Below, piece by piece: positions 1-9,758 of a stretch of 64,000 nt of DNA; position 1 is the stretch's first letter; each line of letters begins with the position of its first letter. Where the stretch lies: NCBI RefSeq assembly GCF_007753095.1, contig NZ_CP036348.1, positions 3,534,001 through 3,598,000 on the forward strand. The letters are read 5' to 3'. Source of the DNA: Rosistilla carotiformis (lineage in GTDB: Bacteria; Planctomycetota; Planctomycetia; Pirellulales; Pirellulaceae). The notes beneath the pieces were generated by a model, which saw nothing but the letters and a program-made list of their open reading frames with translations, was not told where the DNA came from and did not search any database. A program made the position numbers and the translations under genes.

Positions 1-19
1 GCAGTCGGTTTCGGTGGTG

Positions 20-892
20 TTATTTGCTCAGTTCGCTCGCCAGCTTGCGAGCTGCCTCCGGCCACTGCTCGCGGTCCCCCTCGCCAAATCCCGTCACCAT
101 CCGCCAGGTTCCCTTAAACCCCTTGGGGACGGTTTGGTTCTGAAATGCTGTCAGATAATACTTGCGATACGTTCCGACGACGTTCCAGACCTTCGACGTG
201 CTGCCAGCCGTCGCGGGCGTTTCCAACAAACGGGAGACAGCAAATTGTTGGCTGCCCGGTTCGTAGACCGACATCCAATCGACAGCTGCATTGATGTAGA
301 ACTTGTGGTCGACCTCGTCATCGTTCAACAGCGGCTGAATCAGATCGGCCTCCGGCTTCGCATCGCTCCCCGCCATCAGCACCGAAACCGTTGGCGTCCA
401 GGCGTGCATGAAATGGTAGACCAGGTCCAGCGGCGTCTCGACATCAGCCGCCACCGTCGTGGTTTCGTACAATCGATCCTCTTTGATTTCGAAGACGTTG
501 GTCAGCCGAAAACCGCGAATCTTGGACACCCTCACAAATCGGAGCGTTTCCCCCGACAGCTCCGCCGTCGGCGTGGCGACTTCTTTCCCGTCGACGTAGA
601 AGGTTAGCGATTGCAATTCCTCGGGTTCGTTCTCCAAGTGCCCCGTTCCGATAAATCCGATTTCCGGATAGCGGAAGACCGTCCCATACGCGCTCCTTTC
701 GGTGGTCATCGGCGTGCCGCGGAAATCGATCCGGGCGGGAGTCCACTGCGAATGCCGACGCAACATCAACGTCACCTCCCCACAACGGACGGTGATCGAT
801 GGAAGATCGGGACCGAGATTGGGAACAAACGCCTGCGCGGCAACGGGGCCACTTAGAGACAACAACAAGAGTAGGCAGCAAAATCTTTTCAT
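20..892 (-). CDS. Exported protein of unknown function
   Basis: About 290 residues. I do not recognise the family. The start at 892 is chosen because it begins a clear signal peptide (Lys-Arg, then a Leu-rich core, then PVAAQA), whereas the upstream in-frame start adds ten residues that fit no signal. The mature part looks all-beta and carries a repeated vocabulary of Tyr/Phe-rich strands, with no catalytic motif I can name. It lies 67 bases downstream of the beta-helix protein on the same strand, so the two are probably co-transcribed and both act outside the cytoplasm. A carbohydrate-related role is only a guess from that neighbour. Confidence 0.75.
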   Translation of the reverse strand: MKRFCCLLLLLSLSGPVAAQAFVPNLGPDLPSITVRCGEVTLMLRRHSQWTPARIDFRGTPMTTERSAYGTVFRYPEIGFIGTGHLENEPEELQSLTFYVDGKEVATPTAELSGETLRFVRVSKIRGFRLTNVFEIKEDRLYETTTVAADVETPLDLVYHFMHAWTPTVSVLMAGSDAKPEADLIQPLLNDDEVDHKFYINAAVDWMSVYEPGSQQFAVSRLLETPATAGSTSKVWNVVGTYRKYYLTAFQNQTVPKGFKGTWRMVTGFGEGDREQWPEAARKLASELSK

Positions 893-959
893 GCGAAATC
901 GATCGTCAGTCGGGTGGAACAAGGTGTAATTTAAGAAATGTCCGTTGCCGCTTCATGGG

Positions 960-2939
960 CTAGAGTGCGGGCTGCAACAGGCAATCGCGATGCGTTGCGA
1001 AGAACGGTGGCAGCCCTTGCAGTTCGACAAAATAATCTTCCATGCGTCCCGATGAAGGACGCGAAATTTGCAGCGTCCAGATTTCTCCCTGCTGCGATTC
1101 GGGAACACCCACAAATTGTTCGGGGGCCGAGATCTTTGTCTTTTCCCAAACGGACTTCCCTTGCGGGTCTGAGACCGCAACGGCGACCACTTCGCCTCCG
1201 TCGCCGTAGGCTTTGACGCCAAATTGCTTGGTTCCCGGGGGGACGTAGAAGTAGAGTTTGCCGACGGAGTAAACCAACCGCACGCGCCCCGTTTCGCTGG
1301 AGATGACGGTCGGGCAATTGGTCGCTTCCAAGGAAAACTTGTTCGGGCCGACATCGATTGGGATTTGGTAGATTCCGGATTCTGGAGCGACAAAACCAAG
1401 CGAGCCGGTCGTATCGAGCGGAACCTCACCGATTGGCAACTTCTTGCCGCTCGGCGCGATCGCTTCGACAACCACCGGCGTCCCGGTGTAGTTACCGACG
1501 TGGCTGTGGTTCAGCTTCAGTTCCACTGGAGTGCCGCTTTCGGCAAACAGCACAAACGTTCCCGAGCCGCGAAGCGTGAAATTGGGCTGCGGCAGCATCG
1601 CGTCGGGTTTCAACGGCTTTAACGGAATGAAAGTTGTCCCGTCGGTTTCGTATTTGGGGAACCGTTGGAACTTGTTTCCCGGATGTAGATCGTCGAGATA
1701 TTTCTGATCGATTTCGACGGTCCGTTGGGTGTCGCCGGATGTCGTTTTCAACGTGCCAGTGACATCGATCAAATGCAGTTCCCTGGCACCGTCGTAGAAT
1801 CCAATCAACGGTCGCTGTTGCGGATCGTGAACTCGGCAGCTTTCAAAATCGACGCCACCGACGTCCAATTGGTTGCCCGCTCGCGAGGCGAAAAAAATCG
1901 TTGGCGTCGTCGGTTTGCTGGCTCCTGGTTCCAGGCGGCAGTTGATGAAACGGACGCGTGCCCCGGCGGCCGGTTTGCGGTTCATCGTCGCGACGGGACC
2001 GCTGCCGCCGGAGAAATCGCAGTCGACGAATTCGAGCGTGCCGGTCATCGGCCCCTGTCCCTTTCCTTCGCCGTTGGTGAAAGAGAGCGGTGCGCGATTG
2101 CTGCCGCGAGCGATGCAGTTCTCCAAGCGAATCGAGATCGGTGCCGACTGGGCGGTCAGGTTGGGAAGGTAAAACGCGTAGCCGACGCCTTGGTTGTTTT
2201 CGGCGATGCAGTTCCGCATCACACAATTGACCAATCGCTCGCTGAAATGGTTGGGTTCAAAATCGATCCCGGCCATCGGCGACGTGCCGCCAGTGTCGCG
2301 CATGATCGTGTTTTCGATCAACAGATCTTCGGCCGTGATCACACTGATTCCCTGGCGGTAGTGTTTGTCGAGGACGACGTCGCGGATCACGATGTTTTTG
2401 TTGGTGACGCCGCGGGTGGCGACGCCCAGATAGATCCCATCGCCGCCGCTCTCGGACATCGTCAGTCCCAGCACCTGGACGTTGCTGCTGCTCTTGATCT
2501 GCAGCGTGTGCCTCCATTCCGCCTTCTTGTACGGCGGCTTGGCGTAATCGTCGCGATGCATCCGGAAGGTGGCACCCTCGCCGCGGATCGTGACGTTCTT
2601 TTTGCTGATCACATTCAGCAGCGAATCGGTCGATCCCTTGAACTCTCCCTTCTTCGCTTGCAGGACCGCTCCCTTTTCGAAGATCAGTTCCTGGTCGCTG
2701 GCCGCCTGCAGCGGAGTGACGATCCAGGGCCGGCCCATGTCCTCGACGATCACTCGCTTGGCACCCGAATCGATGGCACTCTGCAACGCCGCCGTGGAGT
2801 CCTCGGGATCGAAGCCCCACCAAGAGGCTCGCGCTTCGGTCCGCTTGCCCGATCGAACCTCATCGATCGCGGATTGATTGACGCCAGCATTGGCCAGCAA
2901 AGTCGCGGCGACTAACAAACTTCCAGCAAACAGATTCAT
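960..2939 (-). CDS. Exported right-handed beta-helix protein
   Basis: About 659 residues beginning MNLFAGSLLVAATLLANAG, a normal signal peptide. The 54 codons upstream in frame look non-coding, so the start at 2939 is preferred. After a short segment the protein shows the rung pattern of a pectate-lyase-like parallel beta-helix (regular N, V, I, G turns such as NVTIRGEGATFRM and NVQVLGLTMSESGGDGIYLG) over roughly residues 90-330. Beta-sandwich-like segments follow to the C-terminus. Families with this fold bind or cleave polysaccharides. I cannot identify catalytic residues, so polysaccharide lyase is plausible but not shown. It is divergent from the DUF1552 gene at 3250 and heads the short operon with the gene at 20-892. 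Confidence 0.8.
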   Translation of the reverse strand: MNLFAGSLLVAATLLANAGVNQSAIDEVRSGKRTEARASWWGFDPEDSTAALQSAIDSGAKRVIVEDMGRPWIVTPLQAASDQELIFEKGAVLQAKKGEFKGSTDSLLNVISKKNVTIRGEGATFRMHRDDYAKPPYKKAEWRHTLQIKSSSNVQVLGLTMSESGGDGIYLGVATRGVTNKNIVIRDVVLDKHYRQGISVITAEDLLIENTIMRDTGGTSPMAGIDFEPNHFSERLVNCVMRNCIAENNQGVGYAFYLPNLTAQSAPISIRLENCIARGSNRAPLSFTNGEGKGQGPMTGTLEFVDCDFSGGSGPVATMNRKPAAGARVRFINCRLEPGASKPTTPTIFFASRAGNQLDVGGVDFESCRVHDPQQRPLIGFYDGARELHLIDVTGTLKTTSGDTQRTVEIDQKYLDDLHPGNKFQRFPKYETDGTTFIPLKPLKPDAMLPQPNFTLRGSGTFVLFAESGTPVELKLNHSHVGNYTGTPVVVEAIAPSGKKLPIGEVPLDTTGSLGFVAPESGIYQIPIDVGPNKFSLEATNCPTVISSETGRVRLVYSVGKLYFYVPPGTKQFGVKAYGDGGEVVAVAVSDPQGKSVWEKTKISAPEQFVGVPESQQGEIWTLQISRPSSGRMEDYFVELQGLPPFFATHRDCLLQPAL

Positions 2940-3249
2940 CGAGGGGGCTCGTGGCAAGGTGGAGGGAATATTGGGCGGGAGTTGTATGATTCTAATGAGC
3001 GGCCGGGCGAAGTGCGAGTCTGGCATTGGGGAGAGTGACCGGTAGAAAACGGTCGCCAATCGCCCGGCAGATCGCGTTTTTCGGCTTTTTTTCAAAATCA
3101 TCCCAATAAACGGGACGGCTGAAACATCGTAGCTTCTGACGCGACCGTCCGGTAAAATGCGGCTTGCCCTGCGCTAGCCAAAACAAAGTCTCGGCAGCCC
3201 CTGCCAACCACCTTCCTGCTCATCCCCACCGTCAAAAGGATTTCCGAAG

Positions 3250-4569
3250 ATGATCAATCGCCGCAAGATGTTGATGGGGACTGCCGCCGGAGTGGGAGCT
3301 GCGTTGGGTGGACCGCTGGTTCCGAACCGAGTGCAAGCCGCGGCAGCTCGGCCTGGAACGCCGCGACGCGTGATCTTCTTCTTGCAAAACCAGGGCTTCG
3401 ATCCCGCGACCTGTATCCCTCAGGGGCTCGATCACGATGCATCGCTTTCGGGGATCACATTGCCCGAACCGGTTCAGGCGTTGGAACCTTACAAAGACAA
3501 GATGACGATCATCAACGGGCTGCATGGTCGGCACACCAGTCCATCACACAGCGCGTTTTTCGGAGCGTTGGGTGGCTATCGCGGTGGGATCGGGATTCCG
3601 CCCAGCGGCGCGACGATCGATCATGAGCTGAGTCAGTTGCTGCCTGAGACGATCCTGCCGCATCTGTGCATCGGAATGGATGCGTTGGAAAACATGATCT
3701 CGCGTCCGACCTTGGCGACGCTTTCGGCAGCCGGTCCGGGCAAGCCGCTGTTCATGCATTCCAACCCCAACGATCTGTACCAGATGATCTTTGGTGGGAT
3801 CGCAACTGGGGATGTCAAGCAGCGGTTCGAAGCCCGATCGCGCGTCTTCAATCGCGTCGAGCAACTGGCCGGTCAGCATGGCCGCTCGCTTCCGCAAGGG
3901 GATCGCGAGCGCTACGGCAGCTACGTCGATGGTTTCCGCGAAATCAACGGTCTCCGCGAACGATTGGCTGGCGTTTCGGATCATCTGAAAAAGTTTGCTC
4001 CCGAATATGGCGACAAGTTCCTCAAACCGGAATTCGAAACCGACTGGCACGATTCGCTGTTGGATGTCGGCATCGCAACGCTCAAGGCGGGGCTGACCAA
4101 TGTCCTGACGATCGGTTCGGGACGGGGCGAGATCTTCGGCGCGTGGAAGGGACTGGGGATCGCACAAGCCGGTCACAACCTTGGCCACATGGATCAACCC
4201 GACAATCCGATCTGGATCAAGATCCGCCAGTACAACTGCCAGATGCTCGTCAAATTGATGAAAGAACTGGAATCGGTGCCGGAAGGGGACGGAACGATGA
4301 TGGACAACACGTTGATCGTCTACACCAGCAACAACGCGAACAAGCAGCACACAAGCGGCGACAACTGGCCCTTCATCCTGTTGGGCAATTGTGCGGGGCG
4401 GCTGAAGACGGGGCAGTTCATTCAGATGAACGATAAGCGTCCGATCAATGCACTCTACACCACGCTGCTGCATGCGGTCGGCGACACGCGCGACCGATTC
4501 AACATGAACAAGAATACGGCGGGAGTTCACGACACTAAGGTCGGCCCGATCGAAGAGATCATGGCCTAA
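3250..4569 (+). CDS. DUF1552 domain protein
   Basis: 439 residues. The N-terminus [20 protein letters not shown] resembles a twin-arginine-type export signal ending in VQAAAA. The body matches the planctomycete DUF1552 family: [14 protein letters not shown] near the start, a HTSPSHS segment around residues 97-103, and [14 protein letters not shown] then [10 protein letters not shown] in the C-terminal third. DUF1552 belongs with the alkaline-phosphatase/sulfatase-like DUF1501 group and its biochemical role is unknown. It is followed 70 bases later by a DUF1592/1588/1585 cytochrome gene, the usual partner of this family. A GAAG-type ribosome site precedes the ATG. Confidence 0.9.
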   Translation: MINRRKMLMGTAAGVGAALGGPLVPNRVQAAAARPGTPRRVIFFLQNQGFDPATCIPQGLDHDASLSGITLPEPVQALEPYKDKMTIINGLHGRHTSPSHSAFFGALGGYRGGIGIPPSGATIDHELSQLLPETILPHLCIGMDALENMISRPTLATLSAAGPGKPLFMHSNPNDLYQMIFGGIATGDVKQRFEARSRVFNRVEQLAGQHGRSLPQGDRERYGSYVDGFREINGLRERLAGVSDHLKKFAPEYGDKFLKPEFETDWHDSLLDVGIATLKAGLTNVLTIGSGRGEIFGAWKGLGIAQAGHNLGHMDQPDNPIWIKIRQYNCQMLVKLMKELESVPEGDGTMMDNTLIVYTSNNANKQHTSGDNWPFILLGNCAGRLKTGQFIQMNDKRPINALYTTLLHAVGDTRDRFNMNKNTAGVHDTKVGPIEEIMA

Positions 4570-4639
4570 CGCGACTTGACGGCTGAACATTCGCCTCAGC
4601 TGTGAACTACGAATCCGATCTCAATCTGCAATCCGCGGC

Positions 4640-7054
4640 GTGCCACTGACTTTGAAACCGATGCCAATGCTCCGACTCTCCTCATTGCTTGCGTTTTTGC
4701 TGATCGTCCCTTCGCTTGGATCGTGGACGGTGGCCGATCAGCCGCCGATGTCGGGGGCGACGGCGACAGCGTTTCTGCATCAGTACTGTATCGATTGTCA
4801 CGACGCCAACACGCAGGAAGGTGGCGTCGCTCTGGATGAACTGTCCGACGCCACCATCGACAACGCCGAGCTTTGGAAGACGGTTTGGGAACAGGTTGCG
4901 CTAAAAGAGATGCCGCCGGCGGACGAATTGCAGCCCGATCCAATCCTGCGTTGGAAGCTGTCGACGTGGATCACCGCGGAATTGCAGCGGGCGATGAAAG
5001 ATCATGGCGGATTCGAAACGCACCTGCATCCGACCAAGGGGAATCATCTGGATCACGATCTGTTGTTCGGAGAGATTCCTGGATGGATCGAGCCGACTTC
5101 CACCCCGGCGCGGTTGTGGCGTCTGCATCCCCAAGAACATCTCACGCGATTGAACGAGCTGATCACGCGCGAACCCGACTTCGATTCCAAACGCCCCGGG
5201 TTGCGAACTCGCGGCGATCACATCAATCCGAATCTCGATGGCGAAGTGAAAGTCTATTATGGACTGGATCGCGTGATTGGTTGGGTTGGAGGCACGGCCG
5301 CTTATGCCGCCGCGATCACCGGATTCCCGCCGATGCTGACGACTGAAAATCACCATGGCCTGCGAAACTATGCCAACCTCTATTCGGTGAACGGATCCGA
5401 AGCGACTCAGATCGCCAACACAGCCGAAGACATTTTGCGGTTCATGGCCTACGGACCCGATGCCGAACCGTACCAGTTCGCCGACAAGGTTGGCCAAATC
5501 GACAAGAAGTACAAACATGGCGATTTGCGTGGGCTGGCGCAGAGTCTCTTTTATGGCAAATCCCCCAAGCGCCCGATCACTCCCGTCCACGACCTGATGG
5601 CCAAGGAGAACGATACGCAGCAGGATCGAATCGTGGCTGTCAATTATCTGTTCGAAGCCCTGACCTGCCGCCCGCCGACCGACGCGGAGACCGCCGAATA
5701 TCTGGGACTATTAAACGATGCGATCGCCGACCTCGGGAAAGAGGATGGGGCGTTGCTCGGTCTGACGCCGATCTTCTTGGATCGCGACGCGCTGTTTCGT
5801 CCCGAGTTAGCCGAATACGGGACGCCCGACCAATATGGCCGCGTCCTTTTGCAGGACCAAGAACTGGCGTTGGCGATCAATGCGGCTTTCAGCTACATCC
5901 CGCCGGACGAAGCGCTGCAGCAAGCGGTTGCCGACGGGCGTTTAAAGACACGGCAGGATGCAAAACGCGAGATCGAACGGATCCTGGCCGACGACAGTAT
6001 TCGGAAGCCTCGCGTGTTGCAGTTCTTTCGCGAGTTCTTCGATTACGACCGGGCAGGCCATGTCTGCAAGGATAACAAAGCGTTGGTTGGTGCCGGGGGT
6101 GAGGTGAACGCAGAGCGGCACTATCGAGCGATGTTTGCGATGACGGCGAACACCGATCGGTTGATCGAATTGATTCTGCAGGAAGACAAAAACGTTTTGG
6201 GCGAGCTGCTGACCACCGACCGCGTCGTCTACAACGCACCGCAGGATGCTCCTTACTTTGGCCAGTTCATCAGCTCCGATCCGCCACCGAAGCCAAAAGC
6301 CGTCGAGGGGAAGAAGCCCGCCCGACAGATGCGGCGGGTGACGATTCAAAATGCTAAGCTGCCCAAAGGGGAAACGATTCACGCCCGCGTTGCCCAGGTC
6401 GTCAAACCGCTGAATACGGCACGAACGCTGACGACTCTGCCGCCCGATCAGCGGCGAGGGATCCTAACGCATCCCAGTTGGTTGGTCGCGCATACCGATG
6501 CGATGGACAACCACGCGATCTTGCGTGGCCGTTGGATTCGCGAGCGTCTGCTCGGCGACGCGGTCCCCGACGTTCCGATCACTGTCGATGCGATGCTACC
6601 CGTCGAGCCGAAGTCGACGTTGCGGCATCGGATGCGTGTGACGCGAGCCGATGAATGCTGGCGTTGCCACCGCAAGATGGACCCGCTGGGGCTGCCGTTT
6701 GAAATGTACAACCATCTCGGGCTGTATCGGACCGAAGAGCAGAAGGAGCCTGTTGACACGAGCGGTGCAATCATCGATAGCGGCGATCCCGAGCTGGACG
6801 GCCCCGTCGAAAACGCGTTGGAGATGATCAATCGTTTGGCGACCAGCCAACGCGTGCAACAGGTCTTCGTCCGCCACGCCTTCCGTTTCTGGATGGGGCG
6901 CAACGAAACGATCCACGATGCTCCCGTGTTGCAAGATGCCCACCGCGCCTACCAAGAGAGCGGCGGCAGCATGAAAGCTCTGCTCGCATCGCTACTCACC
7001 TCCGACGCCTACCTTTACCGCAAGGTCGATCGCGGTGCGGATGCGGACGGATAG
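4640..7054 (+). CDS. DUF1592/DUF1588/DUF1585 cytochrome-like protein
   Basis: Up to 804 residues. Methionines at residues 8 and 10 (4661, 4667) are likelier starts because they sit closer to the signal peptide core. A haem-binding CIDCH lies at residues 50-54 and a second CxxCH (CWRCH) at 673-677. The order N-terminal cytochrome-like domain, DUF1592, DUF1588 and DUF1585 (ending GGSMKALLASLLTSDAYLYR) is typical of the planctomycete family that accompanies DUF1552 proteins. It is presumably secreted and perhaps redox-active. Substrate and partners are unknown. Co-transcription with the upstream gene is likely from the 70-base spacing. Confidence 0.9.
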   Translation: MPLTLKPMPMLRLSSLLAFLLIVPSLGSWTVADQPPMSGATATAFLHQYCIDCHDANTQEGGVALDELSDATIDNAELWKTVWEQVALKEMPPADELQPDPILRWKLSTWITAELQRAMKDHGGFETHLHPTKGNHLDHDLLFGEIPGWIEPTSTPARLWRLHPQEHLTRLNELITREPDFDSKRPGLRTRGDHINPNLDGEVKVYYGLDRVIGWVGGTAAYAAAITGFPPMLTTENHHGLRNYANLYSVNGSEATQIANTAEDILRFMAYGPDAEPYQFADKVGQIDKKYKHGDLRGLAQSLFYGKSPKRPITPVHDLMAKENDTQQDRIVAVNYLFEALTCRPPTDAETAEYLGLLNDAIADLGKEDGALLGLTPIFLDRDALFRPELAEYGTPDQYGRVLLQDQELALAINAAFSYIPPDEALQQAVADGRLKTRQDAKREIERILADDSIRKPRVLQFFREFFDYDRAGHVCKDNKALVGAGGEVNAERHYRAMFAMTANTDRLIELILQEDKNVLGELLTTDRVVYNAPQDAPYFGQFISSDPPPKPKAVEGKKPARQMRRVTIQNAKLPKGETIHARVAQVVKPLNTARTLTTLPPDQRRGILTHPSWLVAHTDAMDNHAILRGRWIRERLLGDAVPDVPITVDAMLPVEPKSTLRHRMRVTRADECWRCHRKMDPLGLPFEMYNHLGLYRTEEQKEPVDTSGAIIDSGDPELDGPVENALEMINRLATSQRVQQVFVRHAFRFWMGRNETIHDAPVLQDAHRAYQESGGSMKALLASLLTSDAYLYRKVDRGADADG

Positions 7055-7130
7055 ACGCTGTCGGGTCGTTTGGCGAAGGTTTGTGAACGGAAATCGAGGT
7101 GCTCGACGAGTCGACTTTTGCGGCTGCGCT

Positions 7131-7487
7131 CTACTGCGGATCAACGTCGGGCAGCGGGAAGAGCGGTCGGATCTCGACGGTCCCTTTTTTCGCGGGCGGC
7201 AGGCGCGAAGCAATGGCGATCGCTTCGTCGAGATCGTCCACATCGATGATGTAGTAACCGCCTAATTGTTCGGTTGTCTCGGCAAAAGGCCCGTCGGTTA
7301 CCTGTCGCTTCCCCTCGCGGACACGGACACTGGTCGCCGTCGTCACGGAGTGCAGCGGCGACGACGCGATCCACTTGCCGGATTTGGCCAGTTCATCGGT
7401 AATGCCCATCGATTCCACCATGCACGCTTTCCGTTCCGCCTCGGTCCACGATTCCTCCGAACCGTAAATCAATAACATGTATTTCAT
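7131..7487 (-). CDS. YCII-family (DGPF) protein
   Basis: 118 residues, a complete single-domain YCII/DGPF protein. The N-terminal [14 protein letters not shown] strand and the VTDGPFAETTEQLGGYYIID motif at about residues 63-82 are diagnostic. The fold is a dimeric ferredoxin-like alpha-beta domain. Members are often co-encoded with ECF sigma factors and their reactions are mostly unknown. The ATG shares one base with the stop of the upstream membrane-protein gene (TAATG), which indicates translational coupling in a three-gene operon. It converges with the cytochrome gene ending at 7054. Confidence 0.9.
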   Translation of the reverse strand: MKYMLLIYGSEESWTEAERKACMVESMGITDELAKSGKWIASSPLHSVTTATSVRVREGKRQVTDGPFAETTEQLGGYYIIDVDDLDEAIAIASRLPPAKKGTVEIRPLFPLPDVDPQ

Positions 7488-7795
7488 TATGCAATCCTAT
7501 CTTCAGCAGGGTCGTTTACGTTTTTATTCACTTGAGCACGCCGGCAGATCGCGGTGCACGCCAGCACGGTGAGCGTTCCAATGCATAGGGCCATCGCACC
7601 GGTTTGTAGACCGCTAGCCAGCGGCAAGGGCAGCGCGATCCCGGTCGCACCGAAAAGGTACGCTGAGACGCACAGTGGGCATTTGGGAATCATACACAAT
7701 CCGAGGCTTGGCAAAGCCCAGCGGAGCATGTGCGTTGCGCGGTGGGGCCGCAGATTCTCGACACCATCGCACCGGCAGAAGATGCAACGCCTCAT
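7487..7795 (-). CDS. Small CxxC membrane protein
   Basis: 102 residues. After a Cys-rich N-terminus (CIFCRC) there are two hydrophobic segments: about residues 24-58, holding [14 protein letters not shown], and about 64-85. The CPLC motif at the membrane edge recurs in small uncharacterised membrane proteins and could be redox-active or metal-binding; that is inference. The start codon overlaps the stop of the YCII-DUF899 gene (ATGA, 7792-7795) and the stop overlaps the next start, so the gene is embedded in a tightly coupled operon. That position is the main support that this short frame is real. Confidence 0.75.
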   Translation of the reverse strand: MRRCIFCRCDGVENLRPHRATHMLRWALPSLGLCMIPKCPLCVSAYLFGATGIALPLPLASGLQTGAMALCIGTLTVLACTAICRRAQVNKNVNDPAEDRIA

Positions 7796-8925
7796 GATTG
7801 GATTTCCACCAAATCCGTCGTGTCATATTCGTCGTGCCGACGCCACCATTGATACGGTTCGGATTGTGGCCAGCCAGGCGGGGAGTCCTCCCACATTTCT
7901 TGCCGCCCCAATGGCGTCAGGTCAAGCAGCGTGAAGTTGCTCAACAGCACCTCCGCTCCGCGCTTGCCCGTGAAGTACGTTTGGTAAATTTTTTGGTCGT
8001 CACGTAAGAAGATACTCAGGCCATGCGTTTCTCCATCGGGCGTGGACACTCCAAAATCTTCGTTGAACGTGGTTCCCGCGGACGAGTACCATGGAAGCTT
8101 CCACCCCATCCGCTTTTGGTAAGTGAGCAAGTTCGCCAATGGGCCGCGCGATACCAACGCGAGTGAGAGGTCTCTCGCGTTGTAATGTGCTGGGTGCCCC
8201 AGGTTATCTACCAACAGCGAACAGCCTGGACATCCTGCATCGGGCCATCCACCCACACCTTCGGCGAACATAAAGTGATAGATCGCCAATTGCCGGCGGC
8301 CTTCGAAGAGGTCGATCAACGCAACTTTTCCGTGAGGGCCATCAAACCGATAGTCCTTCTCCACCGCAACCATTGGTAAGCGGCGTCGTTCCGCGGCCAA
8401 GGCATCGCGAAGACGTGTGGCTTTTTTCTCTTTCGCTCGCAGAGTCTCCATCGCTTGCTGCCACTCCGCTCGCGAAACGACGGGCGGCTGTCCGTCGACC
8501 GACGTGGTCGGTGAGATTGCATCCGCGGGGGCGGTCGCAGCTCGGATCTTCGCGTCGCGTTCGGCGATCAACGCATTGACATGAGCGTCCGCAGGTCGAA
8601 TTTCAAACGGCCCCACGGTGACTCCGGGGTGCTGCGACATCAACGCGATCGCGTGATTGAGGTCGTTGGCTTCCAGAAGCAAGATTCCGCCCAAAAACTC
8701 CTTGGTCTCGGCGTAGGGACCGTCGGTCACGTCGACTTTGCCATTTTTGATTCGCAGGATGACCGCGTTCTTTGCTGAATCTAATGCTTCGCCTCCGATA
8801 AAATGGCCGCCGCGACGCAGTTCATCGTCATACGCGAAACAGGATTCCATGATCCGCTGCCCCTCTGGTGCGGGGAGGGCGGCAAATTGTTCCTCGTCAA
8901 TGTATCCCAAACAGACAAATTTCAT
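7792..8925 (-). CDS. YCII-DUF899 fusion protein
   Basis: 377 residues with two domains. Residues 1-110 are a YCII/DGPF domain ([17 protein letters not shown]). Residues from about 150 to 370 are a DUF899 thioredoxin-like domain, identified by [19 protein letters not shown], the CPGCS motif near residue 235, and the C-terminal [10 protein letters not shown] and [11 protein letters not shown] segments. DUF899 proteins are related to AhpC/TSA and are presumed redox enzymes. A GAGGAGGG ribosome site lies just upstream of the ATG. First gene of a three-gene coupled operon. The two domains are normally separate genes, so the fusion suggests a functional link. Confidence 0.88.
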   Translation of the reverse strand: MKFVCLGYIDEEQFAALPAPEGQRIMESCFAYDDELRRGGHFIGGEALDSAKNAVILRIKNGKVDVTDGPYAETKEFLGGILLLEANDLNHAIALMSQHPGVTVGPFEIRPADAHVNALIAERDAKIRAATAPADAISPTTSVDGQPPVVSRAEWQQAMETLRAKEKKATRLRDALAAERRRLPMVAVEKDYRFDGPHGKVALIDLFEGRRQLAIYHFMFAEGVGGWPDAGCPGCSLLVDNLGHPAHYNARDLSLALVSRGPLANLLTYQKRMGWKLPWYSSAGTTFNEDFGVSTPDGETHGLSIFLRDDQKIYQTYFTGKRGAEVLLSNFTLLDLTPLGRQEMWEDSPPGWPQSEPYQWWRRHDEYDTTDLVEIQS

Positions 8926-9113
8926 TTCATCCCTCCTCGTGCAATTCAGCGCTCAGCTTTGCCGACGACGTCAGCAACTACCAACTAGTCGAGCGCGCGG
9001 AGACGGGATCGACAAGAATCGGCTGCGGGAGGAGTGATTATTGGGAGCGCACCTGGCGACAGGTCACGGAAGCGTGCCGAAGAACTTATCGAGGGCAGGG
9101 GCAACCGCTTCGT

Positions 9114-9458
9114 TCACCTGGTCGACGTCGAAGAGGAGCCGAGGGGAGAAGGCTTCGGTGCGGAAATCACCGCCTGCGTACCGACAGGTACGATATCGAT
9201 CCCTGTGGCTTCGATCGATCGGACGTGCTGGTACCGCTGTTGCATTCCGTCGCAGTGCAATTCGTAAACCGCAAGGATGCTAGGACGGGGGCGATTTCGT
9301 CGCCAAAAATGAAGTAGCCCCGTAAGCAATCCGCCGTGGCGTGACGGAGCCCGGCTAGCGAAAACGACAAAGGGGTTCAGCACTTCATCGATCGGTTCGA
9401 TGTGGCCGTCCATGGGGCCACCAAAAAACTCGATGACGTATTGTTTGTTCGTTGGCAT
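9114..9458 (-). CDS. Small hypothetical protein with FGGPMDG motif
   Basis: 114 residues from the ATG at 9458. The 30 codons upstream in frame look non-coding. The protein starts MPTNKQYVIEFFGGPMDGHI. A short N-terminal strand ending in a GGPMDG turn is familiar from small uncharacterised bacterial and phage proteins, here followed by beta-strands with YELHCDGMQQRYQHV near residue 80. No membrane segment or signal peptide. It lies 188 bases upstream of the YCII operon on the same strand. Function unknown. Confidence 0.65.
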   Translation of the reverse strand: MPTNKQYVIEFFGGPMDGHIEPIDEVLNPFVVFASRAPSRHGGLLTGLLHFWRRNRPRPSILAVYELHCDGMQQRYQHVRSIEATGIDIVPVGTQAVISAPKPSPLGSSSTSTR

Positions 9459-9758
9459 CGGATTCGTCTCCCAGGTTTGTAAACAATGCCTGTACGAGCA
9501 AACTCCATACCAGTCTCCCGATCGGTCGAGGAGATTTGATGTCGCCAAGTTGCGGATTGCAGGTGTTCAATAGGTCCCCACTTTTGTGACAGGCGAATCA
9601 TCGCAAACGCCACAAAACAATGGCGTCAGCTTGCTCGAAATCTGAAAAGCTGATTCGAGACTTGGCATAGATTGCCTTTGCGTTGCGGGTCGGGTACATT
9701 TGTTCATCGGATTATTTCGGATTCGATTTCCGTTGGGCCGCGGCAGGAGAGGACCAAG

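Noticed and set aside
1725-2915. 396-codon plus-strand frame opposite the beta-helix gene
   Set aside because: Low-complexity composition, no start site or family; the minus frame has signal peptide and beta-helix pattern.
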